Positions 54,491-62,013 of a stretch of DNA of 64,000 nucleotides are shown here, one piece after another (position 1 is the first letter of the stretch; each line of letters begins with the position of its first letter). The notes below the pieces were generated by a model, which saw only the letters and a list, made by a program, of their open reading frames with translations, had not been told where the DNA came from and did no database searches. The translations under genes and the position numbers were made by a program. The DNA is from Mogibacterium neglectum (lineage in GTDB: Bacteria; Bacillota; Clostridia; Peptostreptococcales; Anaerovoracaceae): contig NZ_CP128647.1 of assembly GCF_030644205.1 (NCBI RefSeq), positions 434,001-498,000 of the forward strand, in the 5' to 3' direction.

Positions 54491-55849
54491 ATGAAGTCGA
54501 ATGATATGAGTGACCTCCTCCATGGTAGTATATGGAGGAAGGTTTTAATTTTTGCATTACCGCTAGCGCTGACTAGTGTGCTACAGCAGCTATTTAGTGC
54601 CGCTGATGTTGCTGTTCTCGGAACATTTGTCGGTAAGAATTCTATGGCAGCTGTAGGTAGCAATGCACCGGTTGTCGGATTGATGATCAATTTATTTGTT
54701 GGAATCTCAGTTGGTGCTAACGTCATGATGTCTAGATATACAGGAGCTAACGATGCCGATGGAGTTAGTAGGACAGCGCATACTTCGGTTGTGCTTGCAG
54801 TGTTAAGCGGAATCACAATCGCTGCTGTAGGTAATATAATCGCAAGTCCTATAGTCAATATACTTGGTGTTCCGGCTGATATCGCTCCTCTGGCTATTAG
54901 ATACTTGAGGATATATTTTTGCGGAATGCCATTCGTAATGCTCTATAACTTCCAATCTGCTATATTTAGAAGCCAAGGGGATACTAGGACTCCTCTGATA
55001 TGTCTTGCTATATCCGGTCTTGTGAATGTCGCATTAAACCTATTTTTCGTCATAGTGGTAGGAATGGATGTAGAAGGTGTTGCTATCGCTACTGTGATAG
55101 CTGATGCATTAAGCTCTTCGCTTCTATTCTATTTTCTAAAAAAGCACAGTGGAGCAGTAAGAATTTTTTTAAATAAGCTAAGAATAGACAAGAGGATAAC
55201 GAGAAATATTCTTAGAATCGGAATTCCTTCAGGTATGCAAGGTATGGTGTTTTCGATATCTAATCTGCTAATTCAGTCTGCGATCAACAGCCTCGGCACT
55301 GATGCTATGGCCGGTACAACGGCTGCCTTCAATATAGAGATTATGGCATACTTTATTTCAAATGCATTTGGACAGGCTGCAGTTACGTTTGTCGGACAGA
55401 ATCACGGAGCTTCGAATTATCGAAGGTGCAAAGATGTAGTAAAGCAGACATTGATCCTAAACTGGATTTCGATGATTGCCTTCGGTGTCTCAGTGATCGT
55501 ATTCGGCAAGGAGATGCTGAGTGTATTTAATGATGATATGGCAGTGATAAAATTCGGCTATATAAGACTGGTTATACTTATGGCTGGTGAGGTTCTAAAC
55601 TCTACAATTGAGACATTATCTGGAGGTATGAGAGGATACGGATACTCACTAAGTCCAGCAATAGTAACGCTTTTAGGTGTATGCGGTTTTAGAATAATAT
55701 GGATTTACACGTTCTTTAAATTTAACCCAACATGGTTTAACCTAATGCTCGTGTATCCGGTAAGTTGGGCTGTTACATCGGCAATGATGGTTGTTGCATA
55801 CAAAAGAACTATCAAGAAGGTCTTGCCTAAGGGGGAGTTATTAGTCTAA
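54491..55849 (+). CDS. MATE-family efflux transporter
   Basis: 452 residues, 12 transmembrane helices. LHGSIWRKVLIFALPLALTSVLQQLFSAADVAVLGTFVG in two parts, FRSQGDTRTPLICLAISGLVNVALNL, and GQAAVTFVGQNHGASNY are NorM/DinF-type signatures. It exports cationic drugs or metabolites by Na+ or H+ antiport. It may share a transcript with the Fur-family gene. The 82-residue membrane protein follows 40 bases later. Confidence 0.93.
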   Translation: MKSNDMSDLLHGSIWRKVLIFALPLALTSVLQQLFSAADVAVLGTFVGKNSMAAVGSNAPVVGLMINLFVGISVGANVMMSRYTGANDADGVSRTAHTSVVLAVLSGITIAAVGNIIASPIVNILGVPADIAPLAIRYLRIYFCGMPFVMLYNFQSAIFRSQGDTRTPLICLAISGLVNVALNLFFVIVVGMDVEGVAIATVIADALSSSLLFYFLKKHSGAVRIFLNKLRIDKRITRNILRIGIPSGMQGMVFSISNLLIQSAINSLGTDAMAGTTAAFNIEIMAYFISNAFGQAAVTFVGQNHGASNYRRCKDVVKQTLILNWISMIAFGVSVIVFGKEMLSVFNDDMAVIKFGYIRLVILMAGEVLNSTIETLSGGMRGYGYSLSPAIVTLLGVCGFRIIWIYTFFKFNPTWFNLMLVYPVSWAVTSAMMVVAYKRTIKKVLPKGELLV

Positions 55850-55889
55850 AATGTAATAGCTAAGACAGAGGGTTCGAAAGGAGATAGAG

Positions 55890-56138
55890 ATGAGATTGCC
55901 TGCGCCTATTGAAAAATTCGCAGAACAATATTTTGTGCCACATGCTAGCGCTATAGTCTGGGCAGCGATACTAGTTATCTTTGCGCTGTTCGGTTACGTA
56001 TGTTATAGAGCTAGGTCTAATAAGCCAATAAAATGGATTCTGCTTTTGGCGTTTTTAGTATGGGCATCGGTGCTTGTGCTACTCACAATAATCACCTTTG
56101 CTAATGAGGAAGAGGCTTTTGTCTTTTTAAACGTGTAA
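55890..56138 (+). CDS. Small membrane protein, hypothetical
   Basis: 82 residues after a GAAAGGAG site. Two transmembrane helices (IVWAAILVIFALFGYVCY and WILLLAFLVWASVLVLLTII). A basic stretch (RARSNKPIKW) separates them, so both termini are probably outside. No family recognised. It is followed by the structured leader of the queuosine-precursor transporter. Confidence 0.7.
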   Translation: MRLPAPIEKFAEQYFVPHASAIVWAAILVIFALFGYVCYRARSNKPIKWILLLAFLVWASVLVLLTIITFANEEEAFVFLNV

Positions 56139-56143
56139 GCTAA

Positions 56144-56256
56144 TTCTAGAGACAATTTTATACAGCAGTTCGAAACCATCCTGCTTTATCAAAACTACGG
56201 GTACTAGGAATACGAAAGTAAGCCGGCGTTTTGTTTTGCGTCGGCTGTTTATTTTT
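56144..56256 (+). promoter_or_regulatory. Structured leader with terminator upstream of yhhQ: candidate riboswitch
   Basis: TTCTAG / CTAGGAA outer arms (56144-56149 with 56204-56210) enclose a 9-base arm pair (56160-56168 with 56181-56189, 8 of 9 pairs). A TAC-GAAA-GTA mini-hairpin at 56211-56220 follows, then a rho-independent terminator (56221-56228 with 56239-56246, T-rich to 56256). This aptamer-plus-terminator layout fits a transcriptional riboswitch or attenuator. No known class (preQ1-I/II) could be matched by eye. Confidence 0.5.
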
Positions 56257-56352
56257 GATTAATTTTATCAGCGGCAGCTGTGTGATAATATGCGCTGTTA
56301 GATATTATGATTGTCTTCTGGAAATTTGATGTGGAAAGGAGAGCTCGAAGAC

Positions 56353-56379
56353 TTGAGTGTCCGAGCAAAAACAAAATGA
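56353..56379 (+). other. Possible eight-codon leader ORF coupled to yhhQ
   Basis: AAAGGAGAG (56335-56343) precedes TTG 56353, which reads LSVRAKTK and stops with TGA overlapping the yhhQ ATG (ATGA). The yhhQ start itself lacks its own Shine-Dalgarno sequence, so coupling is plausible. Confidence 0.35.
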
Positions 56380-57083
56380 GTAATGAATTACTACTAATTA
56401 TCACGCTAATAGTCGAGTACAGCGCCGTAGTGCTCATGTACAAGTATCTTGGGAGAGACGGACTCTACCTATGGACGGTGCTTGCGACTATCACCGCCAA
56501 CATTGAGGTTCTTATCCTCGTAAAGGCGTTCGGCATGGAGATGACACTCGGAAACGTGCTCTTTGCGACCACTTTTTTGGTCACTGATATTGCCAGTGAA
56601 ATCTATGGGAAAAAGGATGCGCACAAAGCTGTACATCTTGGTATAGCAACGTCCATTGCGTTTGTGGTAATCAGTTCGTCATGGTTATTGTATTCGCCAA
56701 GCTCAAGCGATTTTGCATCACCTTCAATCAGGCAGATATTTGCACATACACCGAGACTCATGTTCGCAAGTCTAGCGGTATACGTAATCGTGCAGTATTT
56801 TGATGTATGGCTATATCATAAGTGGTGGGATTTCACTAATAAGAAGTTTGGTGATAGAGAAAGGTTCTTATGGCTCCGTAATAACGGCTCGACATTAATC
56901 TCACAGCTAGTGAATTCGGCGCTATACACTGTATTTGCGTTTGCAGGATTATACGATACCAAGACCGTAATAACACTGATATTCTCGACTTATATAATCT
57001 ATATCGTTACAAGCCTCTGCGATACACCTTTCGTGTATCTTTGCAGAGCTATAGCTCGTAAAAAAGGGGATATAACTGCATAA
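56376..57083 (+). CDS. yhhQ: Queuosine precursor transporter (YhhQ/DUF165 family)
   Basis: 235 residues from ATG 56376. Six to seven helices; the family motifs VTDIASEIYGKKDAHKAV and STLISQLVNSALYTVFAFAG, then TSLCDTPFVYL, are conserved. YhhQ imports queuine/preQ0/preQ1 for tRNA queuosine modification. The start is uncertain because ATG 56307 and ATG 56376 both lack a good ribosome binding site; the alignment favours 56376. A leader hairpin and terminator upstream suggest ligand control. Converges on the ECF S-component gene. Confidence 0.9.
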   Translation: MSNELLLIITLIVEYSAVVLMYKYLGRDGLYLWTVLATITANIEVLILVKAFGMEMTLGNVLFATTFLVTDIASEIYGKKDAHKAVHLGIATSIAFVVISSSWLLYSPSSSDFASPSIRQIFAHTPRLMFASLAVYVIVQYFDVWLYHKWWDFTNKKFGDRERFLWLRNNGSTLISQLVNSALYTVFAFAGLYDTKTVITLIFSTYIIYIVTSLCDTPFVYLCRAIARKKGDITA

Positions 57084-57085
57084 AT

Positions 57086-57123
57086 AATAGCCACGCATTG
57101 TATTATATGCTTGCGTGGCTATT
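57086..57123. terminator. Bidirectional terminator between yhhQ and the ECF gene
   Basis: 12-base arms (57086-57097 with 57112-57123) with 14-base loop, T-rich on the plus side. Confidence 0.85.
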
Positions 57124-57170
57124 TTTATTTTACATTATAGATTTCATAGTTTTCTACCGTTATAGCAATT

Positions 57171-57803
57171 TTATTCCTGCACACTTGCTGATTTATTATG
57201 ACCAAGGTGCTTTGCAAGTGCCTTAGAAACTATAGTGCCGAGCACGCAGCATGTTACCGCCTCGATTAAGCCTTGAAGTCCCACGAGTGTGATTACAAAA
57301 GTTAGCGGATTGGTTGCACCAATTGTGTGAGCAAGCTTCTGTATATATCTGGTGTCGTAGAAGGCAATAACTAAAAATCCCATGAAGAATATCGTGTTAA
57401 GTAAGGGGGCACTTATTGCTCCAATCGAGTATGCGATGGTACGGCTTTTTAAAACTTTATTGATCGCTTTAAATATGATACCTGCAAATGCTCCCATGAG
57501 CACTCTCGTGATGACACATAGTACAAATGTCTTAAAGGGTGCGACTTGAAATAAAACTCCGCCCATTGCAGATGCACCAGAAATAGCATCTATAAAGCTT
57601 GCGATGCCGAAGACTCCGCCGAGTATAGCTCCAGCGAGTGGACCCATTAGTATCGCTCCGATTGCGACTGGAAGTGTGAGAAATGACATGTAGATTGGAC
57701 CGATAGGCACACTGCCAAGTCCTGTAATTTTCATGACGAGTTCAACTGCAACGAGAAGCGCTAATTGCGCAAGAAATTTAGTATTGGATAATTTATCCTT
57801 CAT
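57171..57803 (-). CDS. ECF transporter S component
   Basis: 210 residues from ATG 57803, after AAGGAGG. Five to six helices; VPIGPIYMSFLTLPVAIGAILMG, LAGAILGGVFGIASFIDAI and QGLIEAVTCCVLG are typical of ECF_trnsprt-family S components (PanT/QrtT/RibU relatives). It captures a vitamin for a shared EcfA/A'/T module encoded elsewhere. The ligand is not evident. The neighbouring yhhQ gene makes a queuosine precursor possible. It has a TTGTAA/TATAAT promoter and a long structured leader. Confidence 0.85.
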   Translation of the reverse strand: MKDKLSNTKFLAQLALLVAVELVMKITGLGSVPIGPIYMSFLTLPVAIGAILMGPLAGAILGGVFGIASFIDAISGASAMGGVLFQVAPFKTFVLCVITRVLMGAFAGIIFKAINKVLKSRTIAYSIGAISAPLLNTIFFMGFLVIAFYDTRYIQKLAHTIGATNPLTFVITLVGLQGLIEAVTCCVLGTIVSKALAKHLGHNKSASVQE

Positions 57804-57844
57804 ATTTACCTCCTTCTGCCGTTCTGCTAGGATACAGCGATGAG

Positions 57845-57943
57845 TCGGGCATCCCCGAAGAAATGATTTACATGGCATGACACTGCACGGTGAAGTCTCT
57901 GTCGCGCGTATTGCTGCGATGATATTCGCACAGTAATCTGCCC
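57845..57943 (-). promoter_or_regulatory. Structured 5' leader of the ECF S-component gene: candidate riboswitch
   Basis: Predicted RNA begins with GGGCA, which pairs with TGCCC 90 bases later (57939-57943 with 57847-57851; extended to 7 bp if transcription starts earlier). Next helix is GATTAC with GTAAATC (57933-57938 with 57865-57871). Several internal hairpins follow (GCG-rich CTGTGCG/CGCAG). P1 closing exactly at the transcript start is typical of riboswitches. THF, FMN, TPP, cobalamin and purine consensus features were not seen. Confidence 0.5.
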
Positions 57944-57948
57944 GAGAG

Positions 57949-57977
57949 ATTATAACAACTTGTGAGATATTTTACAA
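57949..57977 (-). promoter_or_regulatory. Promoter of the ECF S-component gene
   Basis: Minus strand TTGTAA (57977-57972), 17 bases, perfect TATAAT (57954-57949) with a TG one base before it. Confidence 0.8.
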
Positions 57978-58049
57978 CAAGCAACCTCGTAAATAAAAAT
58001 GGAATTAAGTTGCGATTTGGCCTAATTCCATAAATTAATTTTCATAACT

Positions 58050-58153
58050 TTACTCATAGATGATAAGAGCGACGAATTTTACAGGTTCGTTTTTCTTGTT
58101 GGCCAGACTGTGACCTTCGCCAGGCCCCGTAAATGTGACATCATCAGCACGCT
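58050..58153 (-). pseudogene. C-terminal fragment of a cupin-domain protein
   Basis: On the minus strand ADDVTFTGPGEGHSLANKK continues as NEPVKFVALIIYE and ends at TAA 58052-58050. This is the typical end of small cupin regulators/enzymes (second cupin motif, P-G-E-x-H). A TAG precedes it at 58153, and no start or first motif is present, so it is a gene remnant. The remaining 58154-58204 bases hold nothing recognisable. Confidence 0.7.
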
Positions 58154-58204
58154 AAGTCATCTTGATTAAATGCGATATTTCAGTTAAATCGTTCGCTCTA
58201 TAAC

Positions 58205-58235
58205 ATATAAAATGGCATGCAATTTATGCATGCCA
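58205..58235 (-). terminator. Terminator of the class II aldolase gene
   Basis: TGGCATGC / GCATGCCA 8-bp stem (58213-58220 with 58228-58235), 7-base loop, TTTTATA on the minus strand. Confidence 0.8.
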
Positions 58236-58246
58236 ACATTTGACTT

Positions 58247-59452
58247 TTAGTCCTCCTCAGGCTTGAGCAGAGACTCGTTATATCCGAGCATGTTGCATGC
58301 GGTGTCTTCTATGGCATCGGCCATAAGTGCGGCATTCTCTAGGCTCGTAGCACAGAAAATCGGACCTCTGTTCGCAATCACGCATATGCTATTGTGTCTT
58401 AGCTCCTTGAGGATACTTTCGATGAACTCAGGGGTGTGCGGCTCAACATGTTCGCTAGCGCTGACATCTCCGAGCAGCTCATGAAGGGCTGGGTTTGTAA
58501 TTTTGAAACCAACTTGTGCAGCCGCAAATACCGAAAGTCCATGCGAATGTGTACGGATTATCGCTTTCCAATCAGGGTGCTCCCTATAAATGGCAGCGTG
58601 CAAGTCAAATTCGCTCGAAGGGACACGTTGGATGTGCTCGAATTCCAGTGTATTGATATCTATCTTGACGATATCCTCGGCACGAATTTTGTTATACTCC
58701 ATAGCTGAAGGAGTTATCAGCATTTCGTTATCATTAAGCCTAACAGACAGGTTTCCCCATGAACCATGGAAGAGACCTTTATTCTTGAGCTTATGCGCAC
58801 AGTCAATCATGTTGTTACGCACATCGAGTTCGTCTGTTGAGATGTTTACGAAAACAACATGCTTCTCAGAATTGACATTAGAATATAGGTGATTATGCAT
58901 CTGGCGAGTGCGCATTGCCTCTTCGGCAGAAAGATGCTTTATTCCACCAATTTTATCACCGTACATCTCTGCCTCGATGCTCTTTTCGATAATCTTAACT
59001 ATTGAAATCGCATCCTTCATATTACTGCTAGCACTGAATATTCCTTTGCTACGAACTATGCAGCCAGCTCTGTCTTTTAATGCAGTAAGCAAGGATTTTG
59101 CTGTAGTATCTTCGGTAATTTTTATATCAGTACCAACTATACCTGCTAAATCATAGAGCGCTGGTCTAAGCACATCAGCGTCTTTGGAGAAGATTGCTGA
59201 AGGTTCTGTACATGCAAAAATCATGACGTTAATATCTCGCCTAGTACTGAGTATCCTGCCCGCATCACCTGAACTCATATCATAAAGCTGTAGATCTGAA
59301 TCCTTGATAGTATCCAGAACTAAACCAGGTCTCGACATGAGGTATGTTCTATTGTCAACCCTAGCGATAATTGATCCGTAAGCTTTGGTATATCTATCTG
59401 TAAAGTCGGAGGCATACTTAACAATAAGTTCCCTCACCTGTAGTTCGTTCAT
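58247..59452 (-). CDS. Tandem class II aldolase/adducin-domain protein
   Basis: 401 residues. The C-terminal domain (about 205-395) is a full class II aldolase: LFHGSWGNLSVRL, MLITPSAMEYNKI, EFDLHAAIYREHPDWKAIIRTHSHGLSV (Glu, His-x-His) and EHVEPHTPEFI. The N-terminal half (1-150) has the same fold trace (GSIIARVDNRTYLMSRPGLVL, DIKITEDT) without the metal ligands. Members of this family cleave or isomerise phosphorylated sugars (fuculose, ribulose phosphate; OtnC decarboxylase). It is a candidate for the missing step of the tetronate operon 10 kb away, but this is inference. Confidence 0.8.
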   Translation of the reverse strand: MNELQVRELIVKYASDFTDRYTKAYGSIIARVDNRTYLMSRPGLVLDTIKDSDLQLYDMSSGDAGRILSTRRDINVMIFACTEPSAIFSKDADVLRPALYDLAGIVGTDIKITEDTTAKSLLTALKDRAGCIVRSKGIFSASSNMKDAISIVKIIEKSIEAEMYGDKIGGIKHLSAEEAMRTRQMHNHLYSNVNSEKHVVFVNISTDELDVRNNMIDCAHKLKNKGLFHGSWGNLSVRLNDNEMLITPSAMEYNKIRAEDIVKIDINTLEFEHIQRVPSSEFDLHAAIYREHPDWKAIIRTHSHGLSVFAAAQVGFKITNPALHELLGDVSASEHVEPHTPEFIESILKELRHNSICVIANRGPIFCATSLENAALMADAIEDTACNMLGYNESLLKPEED

Positions 59453-59483
59453 TTCCGTACCTTTCTATACTATTGCATTAGAG

Positions 59484-59518
59484 TAGTGCAGCCGAACATG
59501 ATAGTTCGCGCTGCACTA
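59484..59518 (-). repeat. Long hairpin in the leader of the class II aldolase gene
   Basis: 14-bp stem with one bulge (59484-59497 with 59504-59518) and a 6-base loop, located 32 bases before the aldolase start on the minus strand. No T-tract; could be an mRNA stabiliser or operator. Confidence 0.6.
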
Positions 59519-59711
59519 ATTATCTCATTATTCATAAAATTTCTAAATAAAAACCGCGATATAGGTATCCCGATGATTCTATGAACACAAGTATCAAGGC
59601 GATTCCACATGTACGAGTGTTCAGTTGATGATATGTATAAAATACCCATCTATCATTACGTGTAAATTATATCATCTAATGTGATTTTAAATGTGGAGAG
59701 AGCAAGGAAAG
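59519..59711. other. Gap between aldolase and glycosyltransferase genes
   Basis: AT-rich; no gene. It should contain the aldolase promoter and the 3' end of the glycosyltransferase transcript. TGAACAC at 59582 and GTGTTCA at 59617 are too far apart to call. Confidence 0.45.
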
Positions 59712-61001
59712 TTATACATATTTTAGTATAGTTTCCGTAACTCCGTCCCACGACGCTTTGCTCGTATCTGGATACACATAGTCATGACTATATCTATTGC
59801 TGTGGGCAAGTTTTAAAGCGGATATGAGCCCCCCTTTGAGTCGCTCTTTAAATGCAGAAATTTCGGACTCAAATGGTTCACCTGGAGCCTGCATCTTAGG
59901 CGGCTCTACCAAGATGGTATTGTCAGATACAATCTTGCTGGCCAGCCAACTCTGTATACCTGGCAGGCTGGTGCAGACGGGAATTGCGCCCGATGCCATC
60001 GCCTCTATCAGAACGAGGGGAAGGCCTTCATAGTATGAAGGGAGCACGAATATGTCGCTGGCTCTGAAGGCCGCGGCGAGCTCGGTCTGAGATAGCATGC
60101 CGAGGTAGAGGGCGCTGAATGGCAGGGCTTCGAGCTCGCCTGCATCGCCAGCACGGAGTGCTGGCTTCCCTGATAGGAGACGTGCGATTCCCTCCTCCTG
60201 ACATCCGCCGGCAAGTCGGAGTTCAAAAGCGGGAATTTCACTATCCCTATCAAGCTCGGTCAAAGCTTCTACAAGTGGAAAAATTCCCTTAGCCGTGCTG
60301 AGCTTGCCGGCATAGATAATCTTATACGGCTCATCTAACTTTGACTTTTCCATATCTTTATTCATATTAAATATCTGAGAATTATACCCGGTTCCGATTA
60401 CCTTAATCTTCTTATTTTGTATACCGTAAAGCTCATTGATTTGATTTTTTTGCTCATCGTGCAGAGCAAATATACCATCCAGCTTACGTATTCCAGAGAT
60501 GATAGCCTCACGTCTAAATGGACAATTCTGAAACTGCCTTATGTCGGAGCCGTGTGATATGCCGTAGATTTTGCCATGAAATGAATCAGGTGCAAACTCT
60601 TTGATCATATCAGGAAGCATGGAAGTGAGCAAGAATAGGTGATGGCATAGGATTACATCTGGATCAAGCTCTCTTATAGCTCTTCCGATAGCTTTGCCAA
60701 AAGCGCTATAAAGCATATCTGCCATATCATCAGTTAGGGAATTGTATAGAGTGGAAGGGTATGGCATAACATCTGACATGCCAAGCACCTCAAATGGTAA
60801 TTCACCCATAGAATTCCCGTGTGAATAATATACAGGGTAGGTACGTACAGAAGGAGGAAATTCAAATAAATCCTCATTATATACACCTGCAACCACGGCC
60901 TGCTTGTGACCATTTCTGTCAAAGGATTTTACCAGCTCTGTTAGGTATACGCCGCTACCAGTTGAGTGCGGCTTTTGTGTGCTAATACTTAATATTTTCA
61001 T
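59712..61001 (-). CDS. GT4-family glycosyltransferase
   Basis: 429 residues, MKILSISTQKPHSTGSGVYLTELVKSF. N-terminal Rossmann domain to about 210 (ILCHHLFLLTSML, YGISHGSDIRQFQNC); C-terminal domain has IIYAGKLSTAKGIFPLVEAL, FRLAGG-like LRLAGGCQEEGIA, and the donor-binding DIFVLPSYYEGLPLVLIEAMASGAIPVCT with the E-x7-E motif. It transfers a nucleotide-sugar unit to a lipid or polysaccharide acceptor. It is divergent from iclR; the acceptor is unknown. Confidence 0.92.
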   Translation of the reverse strand: MKILSISTQKPHSTGSGVYLTELVKSFDRNGHKQAVVAGVYNEDLFEFPPSVRTYPVYYSHGNSMGELPFEVLGMSDVMPYPSTLYNSLTDDMADMLYSAFGKAIGRAIRELDPDVILCHHLFLLTSMLPDMIKEFAPDSFHGKIYGISHGSDIRQFQNCPFRREAIISGIRKLDGIFALHDEQKNQINELYGIQNKKIKVIGTGYNSQIFNMNKDMEKSKLDEPYKIIYAGKLSTAKGIFPLVEALTELDRDSEIPAFELRLAGGCQEEGIARLLSGKPALRAGDAGELEALPFSALYLGMLSQTELAAAFRASDIFVLPSYYEGLPLVLIEAMASGAIPVCTSLPGIQSWLASKIVSDNTILVEPPKMQAPGEPFESEISAFKERLKGGLISALKLAHSNRYSHDYVYPDTSKASWDGVTETILKYV

Positions 61002-61075
61002 AGTGTTTATATTGTCTTATAAGTAAATTGCAGTGTCAATATCAATTGGAAAACTTAAAATTCTATCAACCAATA

Positions 61076-61114
61076 TTTTCCGTATAACGAAATTGCTGCT
61101 CGAAATACGGAAAA
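61076..61114. promoter_or_regulatory. Inverted-repeat operator in the iclR/glycosyltransferase divergent region
   Basis: Perfect 10-bp arms TTTTCCGTAT / ATACGGAAAA (61076-61085 with 61105-61114); the extended motif TTTCCGTATNNCGA occurs on both strands facing inward. IclR proteins bind similar TTTCCG/CGGAAA sites; the nearby IclR gene is the likely binder. Confidence 0.65.
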
Positions 61115-61130
61115 AATTCGCTTGTTAATG

Positions 61131-61159
61131 TTGACTAACTTAATCCTAAAGAGTATATT
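61131..61159 (+). promoter_or_regulatory. Promoter of iclR
   Basis: TTGACT (61131-61136), 17 bases, TATATT (61154-61159). Confidence 0.85.
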
Positions 61160-61193
61160 TTGAATTGTAAAAAGGCAGTGAAAGGAAGACATC

Positions 61194-61934
61194 ATGGCAG
61201 AACGTAATAGTTCGCTTGAAAAGGCGTTAAAGGTGCTTGATTTGTACCAGTCTCAGAGTCGACTGACATTGACGTCTATAGCTCAGCAGACGGGACTTTC
61301 CAACGCTGCTATAAGTAGAATTCTCAATTCGCTTGAGGAGATGAAGTACATCTATAAGGATAAAATCGATAGTGGTTATTATCTTACCGATAGAGTATTC
61401 ACCTTGAGTCGAAATACTAATATACAGAAGCAGATAGTCAACATGCTCGATGAGCCGGTGGCTAGACTATGTAGGAAATGTGGTCTGGCGGTGACGGTAT
61501 CAGTGCGTGAAGGACTTAAATCATATATAGCAATTCGTAAAAATCCATATACTGGTGTTGCTGTAGTGGTTAGCTCAGAGGAGATGATGAGTCTAAATTT
61601 GACCGCTGCTGGTAAAGTGCTTACAGCATTTTCAGGTGAATCGGATAAATTAGTTGATGAGATTGATTACGTTCGTCTTACACACAAGAGTATCGTAGAT
61701 AAAGACGAGTATAGAACACTTCTTGAAGAGGTTAAGGAAAGTAGACTCGCTTACGATATGGAAGAAGTGACAGAGGGACTTGTATGTGTAGCGACACCTG
61801 TACTTTCGTCCGATGGGACAGCAATCTGTGCAATCAGTGTAAGCGGGTATAAGGAGAGAATGGTCAGAAGCCTTTACTCCGTAATTCCAAGGTTGCAGGA
61901 TACAGCTTCTGAATGTGAGAATTCATTTAGGTAG
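61194..61934 (+). CDS. IclR-family transcriptional regulator
   Basis: 246 residues after GAAAGGAAG. N-terminal winged helix SSLEKALKVLDLYQSQSRLTLTSIAQQTGLSNAAISRILNSLEEM in pieces; C-terminal GAF-like effector domain with LNLTAAGKVLTAF, DMEEVTEGLVCVATPVLSSDG and ISVSGYKERM. IclR proteins control catabolism of carboxylic and sugar acids. It likely represses itself and perhaps the glycosyltransferase or the oxidoreductase operon downstream. No terminator was seen between it and the P-loop gene 79 bases later. Confidence 0.92.
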   Translation: MAERNSSLEKALKVLDLYQSQSRLTLTSIAQQTGLSNAAISRILNSLEEMKYIYKDKIDSGYYLTDRVFTLSRNTNIQKQIVNMLDEPVARLCRKCGLAVTVSVREGLKSYIAIRKNPYTGVAVVVSSEEMMSLNLTAAGKVLTAFSGESDKLVDEIDYVRLTHKSIVDKDEYRTLLEEVKESRLAYDMEEVTEGLVCVATPVLSSDGTAICAISVSGYKERMVRSLYSVIPRLQDTASECENSFR

Positions 61935-62013
61935 TTAGAACTGATTGATGTTTGTACAATGTCCAGATTCATCTTGGGTATCGTATGAAAGAAGTTTTTA
62001 AATGAGGTAGTGG

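Noticed and set aside
57804-57970. THF riboswitch upstream of the ECF gene
   Set aside because: The conserved GCGUUAAGUG-type and GCGGUGAAU-type segments are missing, although the general size is similar.
59582-59623. TGAACAC ... GTGTTCA inverted repeat
   Set aside because: Arms are only 7 bases and 28 bases apart; easily due to chance.
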